Positions 1 to 7,554 of a stretch of 64,000 bases of DNA are shown in pieces. The DNA lies in contig JAYOLL010000004.1 in NCBI GenBank assembly GCA_038120295.1, forward strand, positions 1 through 64,000, given 5' to 3'. The notes beneath the pieces were generated by a model. It was not told the DNA's origin, ran no database searches, and saw only the letters and a program-made list of their open reading frames with translations. Position numbers and translations under genes: made by a program. Within the stretch, counting starts at the first letter, position 1, and each line of letters opens with the position of its first letter. Source of the stretch: JAYOEY01 sp038120295 (GTDB lineage: Bacteria; Pseudomonadota; Alphaproteobacteria; MPNO01; UBA2964).

Positions 1-52
1 TCGCATCCCCCTTCGGTCTCTAAAAATAATGGCCCAGTTTTAGGGGGGAAGG
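1..52. mobile_element. Possible insertion-sequence end truncating a response regulator
   Basis: The receiver-domain reading on the minus strand loses all similarity just after the phospho-acceptor segment (about position 50). What follows leftwards reads TGTCCTTCCCCCCTAAAACT and then continues GGGCC. A start of the form TGT...CCCCC...AACTGG resembles the terminal repeats of some IS3-family elements. No transposase is visible because the window begins here. The assignment rests only on the abrupt junction and the base pattern, so it is weak; a simple deletion or rearrangement joint would look the same. Confidence 0.22.
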
Positions 53-229
53 ACAAAGGTCGAGAAGAATACAGTCCGGTGTATTTTTCGCCATGTAGTC
101 GAGCGCTTCCTTGCCCGTTGTTACATGGTCGACCGAATAGGGCTCGTTGCGCAGCTACTGGATATAGCTCTTGGCGAGCAGGAGCGTGTCCTCAACCAGG
201 AGAATCTGCCCCTTTCGCTCCGATGTCAT
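20..229 (-). pseudogene. Truncated response-regulator receiver domain with an internal stop
   Basis: Translating from the ATG at 229 gives MTSERKGQILLVEDTLLLAK, the first strand and acidic pocket of a CheY-like receiver. An in-frame TAG stands at 157-155, where relatives usually carry an aromatic residue (YIE-Y-LRNE). After the stop the same frame continues with LRNEPYSVDHVTTGKEALDY and reaches ILLDL, which contains the phospho-acceptor Asp, then turns into unrelated sequence and ends at TAG 22-20. The fragment therefore has two lesions, a nonsense codon and loss of everything beyond about residue 57. The intact gene was probably an NtrC- or OmpR-like regulator; the output domain is gone, so the subfamily cannot be told. 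It is almost certainly non-functional. Confidence 0.7.
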
Positions 230-472
230 GATTTGTTTCCTTCCCCCACCGGGTGCAGGCCGCGCCGTCTTTGACGATGCCCTGATTTAGACGGCGTTTG
301 CACGTCCGTAAACCGGTTTGAGACGAATATGGGTCTCGATTGGTACAATCTGAAACAAATCCTTGCCGTAAAATTTTCGCGCGCGACCGCGCCATTATGG
401 CTTGATTCTGCTAACAGGCTGAAAATTCTATCAAATCCATACCAGCCAAACAAAGCTTCCAAACGAAGCGAC

Positions 473-501
473 TTGGCACATATCTTGCTAATCTGTATCG
501 T
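473..501 (+). promoter_or_regulatory. Candidate sigma70-type promoter for the OmpA lipoprotein gene
   Basis: The gene-free stretch 230-572 holds no convincing coding frame. Within it TTGGCA (473-478) and TATCGT (496-501) are separated by 17 bases, about 70 bases upstream of the ATG at 573. The match to the -10 consensus is only four of six, so this is a plausible but unproven promoter. A purine-rich GGGAGA before the start codon is the ribosome binding site. Nothing else in the stretch is recognisable. Confidence 0.35.
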
Positions 502-572
502 GCGAGCGTTCGTTGCTTGTAGGGGGGACTCCTCGTCTCCTGTTTTCGAAGACGTGATGGGAGAATAAGTAC

Positions 573-1424
573 ATGTCGATCAAATTAAAGTTCATTGCGC
601 TGGCGGCCGTCGCCGGCCTTCTAGGCGCTTGCAGCACCGCCCAGGTAGCCAAGATGAAAGTAAACGGGGGCGATTACGAGAAAGCCTTGCATAAGGGCTA
701 TATCAAGCTGGCCGATACCGAATACGCGGAAGACGACTGGCCGGATGGCGATATCTTCGTCGATCGCGCCAAGGCAGCTGCGATGGGCAAGCCGACCGCG
801 CCCGAAGCTCTGAACGCCCGGAAGCTCAAATCCAAGCATTCCGGACCGCTTGGTGACGCGCGCAAGCGTCTGGTGGCGGCGCTGAACGCCGGGTCCGCCA
901 AATCTCACGGCACGCTTTCCGGGAAAGCCCAGGTTGCCTATGAGTGCTGGATGCAGGAAGCGGAAGAAGACATGCAACCCAAGCATATCGACGCCTGCCG
1001 CAACGACTTCTACGGCCAGATGGCCCTGCTCGAAGGTGCCATGTACAAACCGGCTCCTGTCGCTGCGCCGAAGCCGCCTGCCGCGACGCGCACAGAGACT
1101 TTCGTGGTTTATTTCGGTCTCGATAGCGCCGCAATTTCCAAAGACGGTGCGGCTGTCGTTTCCAAGGCTGCTGATTTTGCCAAGAAAAACAAGGCGTCGA
1201 ACGTCTATGTGACCGGTCACACCGACCGCTCGGGTTCGCGCAAATACAATGAGAAGCTTGCCAAGTCGCGTGCTGCCGCCGTGTCCAAGGCGCTCATCGA
1301 CGCGAAGGTCAAGAAAGGCCTTATCGGCAGCGTAGTGTTCGGCGAAGACAATCTTGCCGTGCAGACCGCTGACAACAAAGCAGAAGGCCGCAACCGGCGA
1401 GTGGTTATCAGCGTCCTGTACTAA
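573..1424 (+). CDS. OmpA-family outer-membrane lipoprotein
   Basis: The 283-residue product begins with a lipoprotein signal: basic residues, a hydrophobic core and the lipobox LLGAC with the acylated cysteine at residue 20. Residues 21-170 form a lineage-specific region without a recognised domain. An Ala/Pro linker (about 158-172) leads to a C-terminal OmpA/Pal-like peptidoglycan-binding domain (about 173-283) with the typical segments VYFGLDSAAI, VTGHTDRSGS and NRRVVI. The protein is thus expected to sit in the outer membrane facing the periplasm and tether it to peptidoglycan. GGGAGA lies before the ATG. It appears monocistronic: a hairpin follows 25 bases after the stop. The exact physiological role is unknown. 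Confidence 0.85.
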   Translation: MSIKLKFIALAAVAGLLGACSTAQVAKMKVNGGDYEKALHKGYIKLADTEYAEDDWPDGDIFVDRAKAAAMGKPTAPEALNARKLKSKHSGPLGDARKRLVAALNAGSAKSHGTLSGKAQVAYECWMQEAEEDMQPKHIDACRNDFYGQMALLEGAMYKPAPVAAPKPPAATRTETFVVYFGLDSAAISKDGAAVVSKAADFAKKNKASNVYVTGHTDRSGSRKYNEKLAKSRAAAVSKALIDAKVKKGLIGSVVFGEDNLAVQTADNKAEGRNRRVVISVLY

Positions 1425-1448
1425 TTACCAGGACGGGTTCGGAGATAT

Positions 1449-1475
1449 ACCGGACGGGGCATGGCCTCGTCCGGT
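1449..1475 (+). terminator. Hairpin after the OmpA lipoprotein gene
   Basis: ACCGGACG at 1449-1456 pairs perfectly with CGTCCGGT at 1468-1475. The stem can continue through one G-U pair and GGC/GCC to a three-base loop, giving about 12 pairs. Only a short T run (AGTTT) follows, so it is a moderate intrinsic terminator candidate placed 25 bases after the stop codon. Confidence 0.5.
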
Positions 1476-1686
1476 AGTTTCCCGCTCCTTGCGGCTGATT
1501 GTGTCTCAGTTGGGAACCGCAAGAGGCAATGAGTACTGAGTAGTCAAATAATTCGAACCGGTCGGAGATGTGCCGATGGGCATGACGGGAGAAACCGGTT
1601 CGGCGAGACCGTGGTGACGGTTGCATGGGTGACGGTCGCTTGGATAACGGTCCAGAAAAGGTCGTTTCTCATCAAGGCCGGGATGA

Positions 1687-2268
1687 ATGGCAGATACCCC
1701 CAACCCTGAACCGCTTGGATCTGAAAATCCGCCTTCCGATTCTGACGGGGCTGTCCGGCTTTCCCAGGCGGAGCCTTCCAACCAAAACCCGCCTGCCGGA
1801 ACCCTGTTTCCGCAAACAGACGGTGCCAGTCTTGCCAGCGCGCAGACTGTACCTGTAGGCCTTATCAAGGGTACGACAGGCGATACGGTCATCACTCGCG
1901 TCGATGGCTCGACGGTTCCCGGCGGCCCCGGCACGCCTGTTTTTCGCGGGGATATTCTTGCCACACGGGAAGGCGCATCCGTATCCATATCGTTCGCCAA
2001 CAATGCTGAATTCTTTCTCGGCGCAAGCGGTCGCATGCTTGTTGAGTCGATCGCGCCGGCGACGGTCGGGCAGGAGCCGCAATCAATCTATTTCGTTCTG
2101 CATGGTCAATTCGGATTCATGCACAGGAGCGACAGCTTCTCCGGCAATCCGGGCGCCGTGGTCCGGACGCCTGTTGCAACCCTGCAGGTTCATAACGGCC
2201 GCGTCGCCGGTCCCGTATCTGGACTCCGGTCGCTGTTGCCGTTTCCCTGCTTATCGGCGCGCTCGTAG
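1687..2268 (+). CDS. FecR-domain N-terminal remnant of a secreted protein
   Basis: The 193-residue product starts with an acidic, Pro/Ser-rich segment (1-55) and then a FecR-like beta domain (about 60-165: VGLIKGTTGDTVITRVDG, VFRGDILATREG, FANNAEFFLG, GAVVRTPVAT). This arrangement is known at the start of very long RTX/repeat exoproteins exported by type I secretion. Here the protein stops after about 30 further residues (VSGLRSLLPFPCLSARS) that look like out-of-frame translation. In another frame, the same DNA encodes the membrane anchor of the following HlyD gene. The natural 3' part is therefore probably lost and the gene fused by deletion to hlyD. Whether the stub is made is unknown; no strong ribosome binding site precedes the ATG. 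Confidence 0.5.
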   Translation: MADTPNPEPLGSENPPSDSDGAVRLSQAEPSNQNPPAGTLFPQTDGASLASAQTVPVGLIKGTTGDTVITRVDGSTVPGGPGTPVFRGDILATREGASVSISFANNAEFFLGASGRMLVESIAPATVGQEPQSIYFVLHGQFGFMHRSDSFSGNPGAVVRTPVATLQVHNGRVAGPVSGLRSLLPFPCLSARS

Positions 2269-3458
2269 CCTGGGCGGCGGTCGCCCGGTTCGACGAGGTT
2301 GCGGTGGCGATGGGCGAGGTTGTGCCGCGCGGCAACGTCAAGGTAATCCAGCATCTGGAAGGTGGAATCATCGATTCCCTGAATGTGCGTGAAGGTGACC
2401 GCGTCCGGCAGGGCGATTTACTGGCGATCCTCGTTCTGGGCGCCAATCGTCTCAATACACAGGAAATAGAGGTCCGGGTTTCCAGTCTGGCTTTGCGTCG
2501 GGAACGGTTGCTGGCCGAAGCGTCGGGGGATGATTTTGCCAGTACGGCTGACGGCGGACCGGGCGCGCTTGCCGAGGCCGAGCGCCGGACGCTTGAGGCG
2601 CGCCGCACGGAACTCGGGAGTTCGCTTTCCGTAATCGCCAGCCAGATTGAGCAGACACACCAGTCGGTCCGCGAGCTCCAGGCGCGCGCAGCCTCGGTCG
2701 AGAAGGAGCTGGCGCTGTCGCGGCGAAAATTTGCGATGTCGGCGAACCTTTTGAAGGACGGGCTGACGTCGAAGCTGTCCCATATCGAGGCGGAAAGCGA
2801 GTTGCAGAAGCTTCGGGGCGAAAAGGAACGGCTTGCGGCCAGCCTGCCCAAAGCCATGGCGGCGCGTCAGGAGGCCGAACGGCGGGTGGGCGAGGCGAAG
2901 GAACGGTTCCGGCGTCGTGCCCTTGAAGAAGTTTCTCTGGTTGAGGCGGAAATCGGACGGCTGAAAGAGCTCCTCGCGGAAGCCAGCGCACAGGCTGCGC
3001 GCACCCGAATTCACAGCCCCATCGATGGCGTCGTCAAGGAGATGCGCTATCACACCATCGGCGGAGTCGTTCAGCCGGGTGCGCCGATCATGGAGATCGT
3101 GCCGTCCGGCGGCAGCCTTGTCGTTGAGGCGCGGCTGGACCCCGTCGATCGCGGCTATGTACGAGAGGGCCAGCCGGCCATCGTCAAGATATCGACATAC
3201 GATTTCATTCGTTACGGCACGCTGGCCGGCAAGGTCGTACAGATCGCGCCTGGTTCCGACACAGGGCCGGGCGGGCGGCCGTTCTTCCGCGTTCTCGTGG
3301 AAACTGATCGCGCGTGGCTCGGCAAGGACGCCGCATCGCTGCCTATCCTGCCCGGCATGGAGGCGACGGTCGACATCCATACCGGCGCCAGGACCGTGCT
3401 GGATTACTTCCTGAGGCCTGTTCTGAAGCTCAAAGCCGAGGCGTTCCGGGAGAGATAG
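2196..3458 (+). pseudogene. HlyD-family type I secretion adaptor lacking its 5' end
   Basis: From 2196 the frame reads a basic stretch (RPRRRSRIW), one membrane helix (VAVAVSLLIGALVAWAAVA) and the periplasmic adaptor: lipoyl-like part (IQHLEGGIIDSL), long coiled coil (about 55-225 counted from the ATG at 2304), second half-motif (IHSPIDGVVKEM), beta barrel and the family's C-terminal signature LPGMEATVDI. A stop lies at 2193-2195. No ATG, GTG or TTG occurs between it and the membrane helix, so the first usable start (2304) is after the anchor. The adaptor bridges an inner-membrane ABC exporter and TolC, but no ABC partner gene lies in the window. With anchor and start missing it is most likely dead, unless a frameshift from the preceding FecR frame supplies the N-terminus. 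Confidence 0.6.
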
Positions 3459-3470
3459 GCGTCTCTTTCG

Positions 3471-4331
3471 TCAGGCAGGGCGCAGCCGGAAATCGTATCC
3501 GAGGTCGAAAAACGGAGCGTCAAGACCGTGCTTTGCCGCTTCATCGGCGGAACTGTTTCGCGTGAAGGGTACAGCCAGGGAGTCCCGCACGCCGAATACG
3601 GCATCCTCGTCGATATATTTGTCGTCGTCGGGATAAAGCTCGGTAATCAGGTCCTGATAGCCGTCCGCGGTCACTTTGAAATGTATGTGCGCGGGACGCC
3701 AAGGGTGCCGGCCCATCGCGTCCAGCATGCCGCCGACCGGGCCGTCTTCGGGCACGGTATAGGGCATGGGCCGTATCGTGGTGAAGCTGTAGGAACCGTC
3801 TTCCGCGGTCAGCAGGCGGCCGCGAAGATTTATCTCGTTCTGTTCCGGGTCCTCGGTCGAATAGAGCCCATTGGCGGCGTTCTGCCACACATCCAGCATG
3901 GCGCCGGCTATGGGAGTCCCGTCGACAGACAGAACCTGTCCGTGGACAACGCCCGGCTCACCGTCATTGCCGGCGATCAGGTCGCCGCCATTGTCGATCA
4001 TCGGCGCGCCGTCGATATAGAACGGCCCCAGCACGCTGACCTCCGTGGCGTCGTCGTTGCCACGGCTTGATATGAAATCGACCATTGAGGACAGACCGAG
4101 CGTGTCGGAGAGAAGAATGAACTCGTTGCGCTTCTCCGTTGTTCTCCACCCGGTCCGGCTCAGAAAATCGATGGCCGCCAGCCATTCCTCCTTGGTCAGT
4201 TCGACCTCGCGGGCGAACCCGAGCAGATGCCGCACAAGCGCTGTCATGATTTCCCGGAATCGGGGATCGGCGTTGTCGGCAATGGTGGCGATTACGGCGT
4301 CTGTCAGCGTATCTTCGGTTACTCTTGTCAT
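3471..4331 (-). CDS. Intradiol ring-cleavage dioxygenase, hydroxyquinol 1,2-dioxygenase-like
   Basis: The 286-residue protein has an N-terminal helical dioxygenase domain (about 20-95) and a C-terminal intradiol beta-sandwich (about 100-275). The non-heme Fe(III) ligands are all present: Tyr157 (NGLYST), Tyr191 (MPYTVP), His215 and His217 (RPAHIHF). Length and the N-terminal domain fit the catechol/hydroxyquinol branch rather than protocatechuate 3,4-dioxygenase. The family cleaves a catechol between the two hydroxyls to a muconate; for hydroxyquinol the product is maleylacetate. No maleylacetate reductase is in the window, so the substrate is a family-level guess. Its ATG overlaps the stop of the upstream OsmC gene by four bases, implying translational coupling. 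Confidence 0.85.
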   Translation of the reverse strand: MTRVTEDTLTDAVIATIADNADPRFREIMTALVRHLLGFAREVELTKEEWLAAIDFLSRTGWRTTEKRNEFILLSDTLGLSSMVDFISSRGNDDATEVSVLGPFYIDGAPMIDNGGDLIAGNDGEPGVVHGQVLSVDGTPIAGAMLDVWQNAANGLYSTEDPEQNEINLRGRLLTAEDGSYSFTTIRPMPYTVPEDGPVGGMLDAMGRHPWRPAHIHFKVTADGYQDLITELYPDDDKYIDEDAVFGVRDSLAVPFTRNSSADEAAKHGLDAPFFDLGYDFRLRPA

Positions 4332-4792
4332 TTGGGACTGATATTCCAGATTTCCTCGATCTCTGTACCCGACTGGCGGATGACCTTGGCGATCGGACAG
4401 TACTTGCCGAGTTCGGTTTTTACTTTTTCCAGCGCCGAGGCGTCCGCATCGCTCTTGCCGCTGATAGTAAGAACGATTTTGGGGAAGGGGACATCGATTT
4501 CTTCCTGCAGCATTACGCCGCGCCGGTCGAAATCGGCGGCGGCCTCGATCGTCAGATCCTCGAAATGGACGCCATGGGATTCGCCGACCCTCTGGCCAAT
4601 CACGTTAGTGCAGCCGATCAGCGCGGCGATCAGGACCTCGGTCGGCGCCAGCCCCATGTTGGTGCCGCCGCGCGCCTCGGGCTCGTCGATGGTCATGTCG
4701 ACGTCGCGCGTTTCGATATCGGTACGCGAATGTGAGGTCGCGTCGCCGGTGATCGTGTAGGTGACGACGGTCTTGGGTTTAACGGTGGCCAT
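4328..4792 (-). CDS. OsmC-family peroxiredoxin-like protein
   Basis: The 154-residue protein matches the OsmC/Ohr fold: GLAPTEVLIAALIGC with Cys61, then a helical segment and the second cysteine Cys132 in GKYCPIAKV. The two cysteines are those that reduce organic hydroperoxides in the family. It is the first gene of a two-gene operon with the intradiol dioxygenase (four-base overlap), which suggests protection from peroxides or quinones made during aromatic-ring oxidation; this link is inference. General stress OsmC, Ohr and YhfA-type proteins are not separated by sequence inspection alone. Confidence 0.8.
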   Translation of the reverse strand: MATVKPKTVVTYTITGDATSHSRTDIETRDVDMTIDEPEARGGTNMGLAPTEVLIAALIGCTNVIGQRVGESHGVHFEDLTIEAAADFDRRGVMLQEEIDVPFPKIVLTISGKSDADASALEKVKTELGKYCPIAKVIRQSGTEIEEIWNISPK

Positions 4793-4933
4793 TAGAACGC
4801 TCCAATGATTTTCGAGTTGTCGCTATACAGCATCAAATTCCGTGAAAGCGTTCAGGTCAACTGTGTAACGAGGATTAGCGTATCTGCCGTGTCGCCGATT
4901 GCGAACGTCAGCGACTATGCCGATAATTCTCAG

Positions 4934-5752
4934 ATGCAGTTCGCGGCAATTCGATATCTTTGTGCAGCTATCCTGTTTGTCGGTGTTTCCGGCACGACCG
5001 CGTTGGCGGCAGAGGATGGCATGGTGGGCATACCGGGCGGCCATTTTACGATGGGCAGCGATCACGGCCTGTCCGATGAAGGCCCTGCTCACACTGTAGA
5101 ACTGCCTGCATTCCTGATCGACCGAGTGCCGGTCACAAACGCCCGGTTTGCCGAGTTCCTGAATGCACGCGGCTGGCGGGACGCTAACGGGAGGCGCTAT
5201 TACGACATCGACGATGGCGACGCCCGGATCCATCGACACAATGGAAGATTCAACGCGGATACGAGATTCGGCGACCATGCGGTCAACGAATCCAGCTGGC
5301 TCGGCGCACTCGAATATTGCCGCTCGAAAGGAAAGCGCCTGCCGACCGAAGCGGAATGGGAGAGAGCGGCGCGCGGCGCTTTGGGAAGAGAATTCCCATG
5401 GGGAGACGAGACACCGTCTGCGCGCCATGCGCGCTTTGCCTTTGGATGGAATGAGACAGCGCCGGTCGGAACGTACCCTGTCGGCGCGACCCCGGAAGGC
5501 ATTTTCGACCTTGCCGGCAACGTGCATGAATGGACGTCGTCGCTCTATCGACCGTATCCCTACCGACCGGACGACGGCAGGGAGGTCCCGGACCCCGATG
5601 TTCCCGGGGAACGCGTCACCCGCGGCGGAGGGCACGACAGTCCAGCCGAGGAGCTGCGGGCCGCCTGGCGCGGGGACGGCGTGTCCCGTAATCCGCGTGC
5701 CGGTCACCGAAATATTGGTTTTCGCTGCGCAAAGAACATTCCGGGAGCCTGA
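4934..5752 (+). CDS. Secreted SUMF1/FGE-fold protein without catalytic cysteines
   Basis: The start at 4934 gives a signal peptide (MQFAAIRYLCAAILFVGVSG, cleavage near ALAA-ED) on a 272-residue product; the frame is open further upstream but that part is not protein-like. The mature part is a formylglycine-generating-enzyme-type domain: MVGIPGGHFTMGS, LPAFLIDRVPVTNARFAEF, LPTEAEWERAARG, FPWG, GIFDLAGNVHEW, RVTRGGG, NIGFRC. True FGE carries two cysteines after the RGGS segment; here that region (GGGHDSPAEELRAAWRGDGV) has none. It is therefore unlikely to modify sulfatases, and may be a periplasmic structural or binding relative. No sulfatase gene is nearby. Confidence 0.75.
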   Translation: MQFAAIRYLCAAILFVGVSGTTALAAEDGMVGIPGGHFTMGSDHGLSDEGPAHTVELPAFLIDRVPVTNARFAEFLNARGWRDANGRRYYDIDDGDARIHRHNGRFNADTRFGDHAVNESSWLGALEYCRSKGKRLPTEAEWERAARGALGREFPWGDETPSARHARFAFGWNETAPVGTYPVGATPEGIFDLAGNVHEWTSSLYRPYPYRPDDGREVPDPDVPGERVTRGGGHDSPAEELRAAWRGDGVSRNPRAGHRNIGFRCAKNIPGA

Positions 5753-5757
5753 ACCGA

Positions 5758-6297
5758 TCAGCCGTTCCAGGGCGTGTGATAGTTCCGCTCGTTATGCTCG
5801 ATGGTGTTGATGAACCCCAGTGCCGGAGGGCGCCCCGCCGAATCTGCTTCTTTCGCAATCATTTCCAGCAAATCGGAACGGGTGCAGAATTTTCGGTAAC
5901 CTAGCGCTTCGTAATGCGCCTGTTCGGGCAATGACCGTCCGTACACGATGACGCCTCGGCTGCGAAAGGGCGGCGGAAGCGCCTGCGCCAGCGGGAAACC
6001 CTGCGCTGCGTTGTTGCCGAAGGCGATCATGTCGATGCCGTCGGTCAGTCGCCCGAGTTCCGCGCAGATCAGTTCGCTGGACACACGGTCCCAGTTCAGC
6101 TCTTCCCGGTCTGCTTCCGCTAGGGTCAGCGCGGTGGGATAGGAATCAATGATCCCGTACTGATCGTCTTTCGCCGTTAATCGGGCCCAGGGCAGGGGCG
6201 GCTCTGTGACAAAGGCGTCAACCGTCACTTCATTGTCGAATATAAGTACGCGGAAACTCGACGCGAATACGCGCGTCAGTTCATCTGCAATTGTCAT
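5758..6297 (-). CDS. Conserved hypothetical protein
   Basis: The 179-residue soluble protein is not recognised. It has no signal peptide or membrane segment, is acidic in the first half (LTLAEADREELNWDRVSSEL) and contains the segments IDMIAFGNNAAQGFPLAQ and SRGVIVYGRSLPEQAHYEALGY, which could form an alpha/beta core. Its start lies six bases after the stop of the upstream MFS gene on the same strand, so it is probably the last gene of the MFS operon and may act on the transported compound or its regulation. No catalytic motif is evident. Confidence 0.6.
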   Translation of the reverse strand: MTIADELTRVFASSFRVLIFDNEVTVDAFVTEPPLPWARLTAKDDQYGIIDSYPTALTLAEADREELNWDRVSSELICAELGRLTDGIDMIAFGNNAAQGFPLAQALPPPFRSRGVIVYGRSLPEQAHYEALGYRKFCTRSDLLEMIAKEADSAGRPPALGFINTIEHNERNYHTPWNG

Positions 6298-6303
6298 GTC
6301 TTT

Positions 6304-7551
6304 CTACTCCCCGACCGGTTCTGGAGGCGATCTGTATACCCACATCATCAGCACCCCACATAGCGCCAGCAGGATCGCGCCCAGGATCAGGAAACTCTGC
6401 GCGGTGCCCCACAGATCGGCGAAAAGCCCCATGATCGGCGGGACCAGAAGGGCGGCGGCGCGGTTGATCGTCTGGCGCAACCCGACCATTGAGCCCTGTT
6501 CGGCGGCGGAAACCGCATGCGACTGGACCGAGAACATGATCGGCTGGGTCAGCCCCTGCAGGATGCCGCGCGCGAACTGCGCCGCGATCAGCAATGTGAC
6601 GACAATGCCCATTGTTGGGGATACCCAGACGAAGACGGGTGTAACGACGATAGCGAGAATGGAGAGTGAGGTGCCGTGGACCAGCGTCCAGCGCGGATCG
6701 CCCAGTCGCATTGCACGGCCGCCCAGCAAGGAGCCCAGCCCTGTGGCGCCCTCGATCACGGCGAACAGGACGCCGATCATGAAGCCGGTAAGACCGATTT
6801 CCTCCATATAGACGACATAGACCGCGTTCTGGACTCCCGATGTGGAGTTGCGCAGGAACATGACCGCCATTGAGATGGCGACGATCGGCGCCGCCATCAT
6901 GGCGAAGGATTTCACGTAATCCTCAAGCCTCGGCATGATCGATCGAACGGTAAATTCCCTTGCCGTTCCGGTTTCGGTGCCGCGCACTTCGTCCGTAACG
7001 GGCGCGAGGACGAGCGTGAGGAACAGGAATACCCCCCAGCCCAGGCAGAGGAGGTATCCGGGCCAGACGCCTCCGATGTCCCACAGGAGTCCGGCGACAA
7101 GCGGCGCGGCGCAGGTGCCGATGCGGCTCGCAAAGGAAAACCGGCCGATATATTCCGCATCGCCGTGCGTGATTTGTGCGATCAGCGTCTGCCCGCCGGC
7201 CCAGCCGAACGAGACAGCGCCGCCGACCAGCATCTGAAGCGTCAGCAGCCCCCAGAAATTTTCGGTCAGTGGGTAGACCGGCGCCAACAGCATGGCCACG
7301 AGCGTGCAGATTTTCATGACACGCAGCGTGCCAAACCGGTCCATCAGCGTGCCGACATGGATCGAGAAGAGCAGGGTCAGCACCGTCCTGAATCCGACCA
7401 GCGCGCCGACCTCTGTGGCCGACATGCCGAGGCTGATCGCGTAAAGAGGGATGAGGAACCCGAACACGTCGATATAGCCCATGCCGAAGAGACCGATCGC
7501 GTAGGCGGACCAGAGCGTTCTCTTGTCGGGTTTCGAGGAAGCGTCAGTCAT
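6304..7551 (-). CDS. MFS transporter (second of a tandem pair)
   Basis: The 415-residue protein shows the twelve-helix major facilitator pattern, with the loop 2-3 motif HVGTLMDRFGTLRV and a repeat in the C-terminal half (GSLLGGRAMRLGDPR). It is a paralogue of the next gene upstream: shared stretches include GALVGFRTVLTLLFSIHVG versus GALVGARSFVSLFLSIHGG, AGGQTLIAQITHGDAEYIGR versus TGGQTLIARISEGDAEYIGR, and VGLRQTINR versus VGLRQTMNR. Only three bases separate the two genes, so they are co-transcribed. The substrate is unknown; inner-membrane efflux or uptake of a small organic molecule is all that can be said. Confidence 0.85.
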   Translation of the reverse strand: MTDASSKPDKRTLWSAYAIGLFGMGYIDVFGFLIPLYAISLGMSATEVGALVGFRTVLTLLFSIHVGTLMDRFGTLRVMKICTLVAMLLAPVYPLTENFWGLLTLQMLVGGAVSFGWAGGQTLIAQITHGDAEYIGRFSFASRIGTCAAPLVAGLLWDIGGVWPGYLLCLGWGVFLFLTLVLAPVTDEVRGTETGTAREFTVRSIMPRLEDYVKSFAMMAAPIVAISMAVMFLRNSTSGVQNAVYVVYMEEIGLTGFMIGVLFAVIEGATGLGSLLGGRAMRLGDPRWTLVHGTSLSILAIVVTPVFVWVSPTMGIVVTLLIAAQFARGILQGLTQPIMFSVQSHAVSAAEQGSMVGLRQTINRAAALLVPPIMGLFADLWGTAQSFLILGAILLALCGVLMMWVYRSPPEPVGE

Positions 7552-7554
7552 CGG

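Noticed and set aside
329..568. Possible small protein gene before the OmpA lipoprotein.
   Set aside because: No ribosome binding site or family, and it overlaps the likely promoter of the lipoprotein gene.
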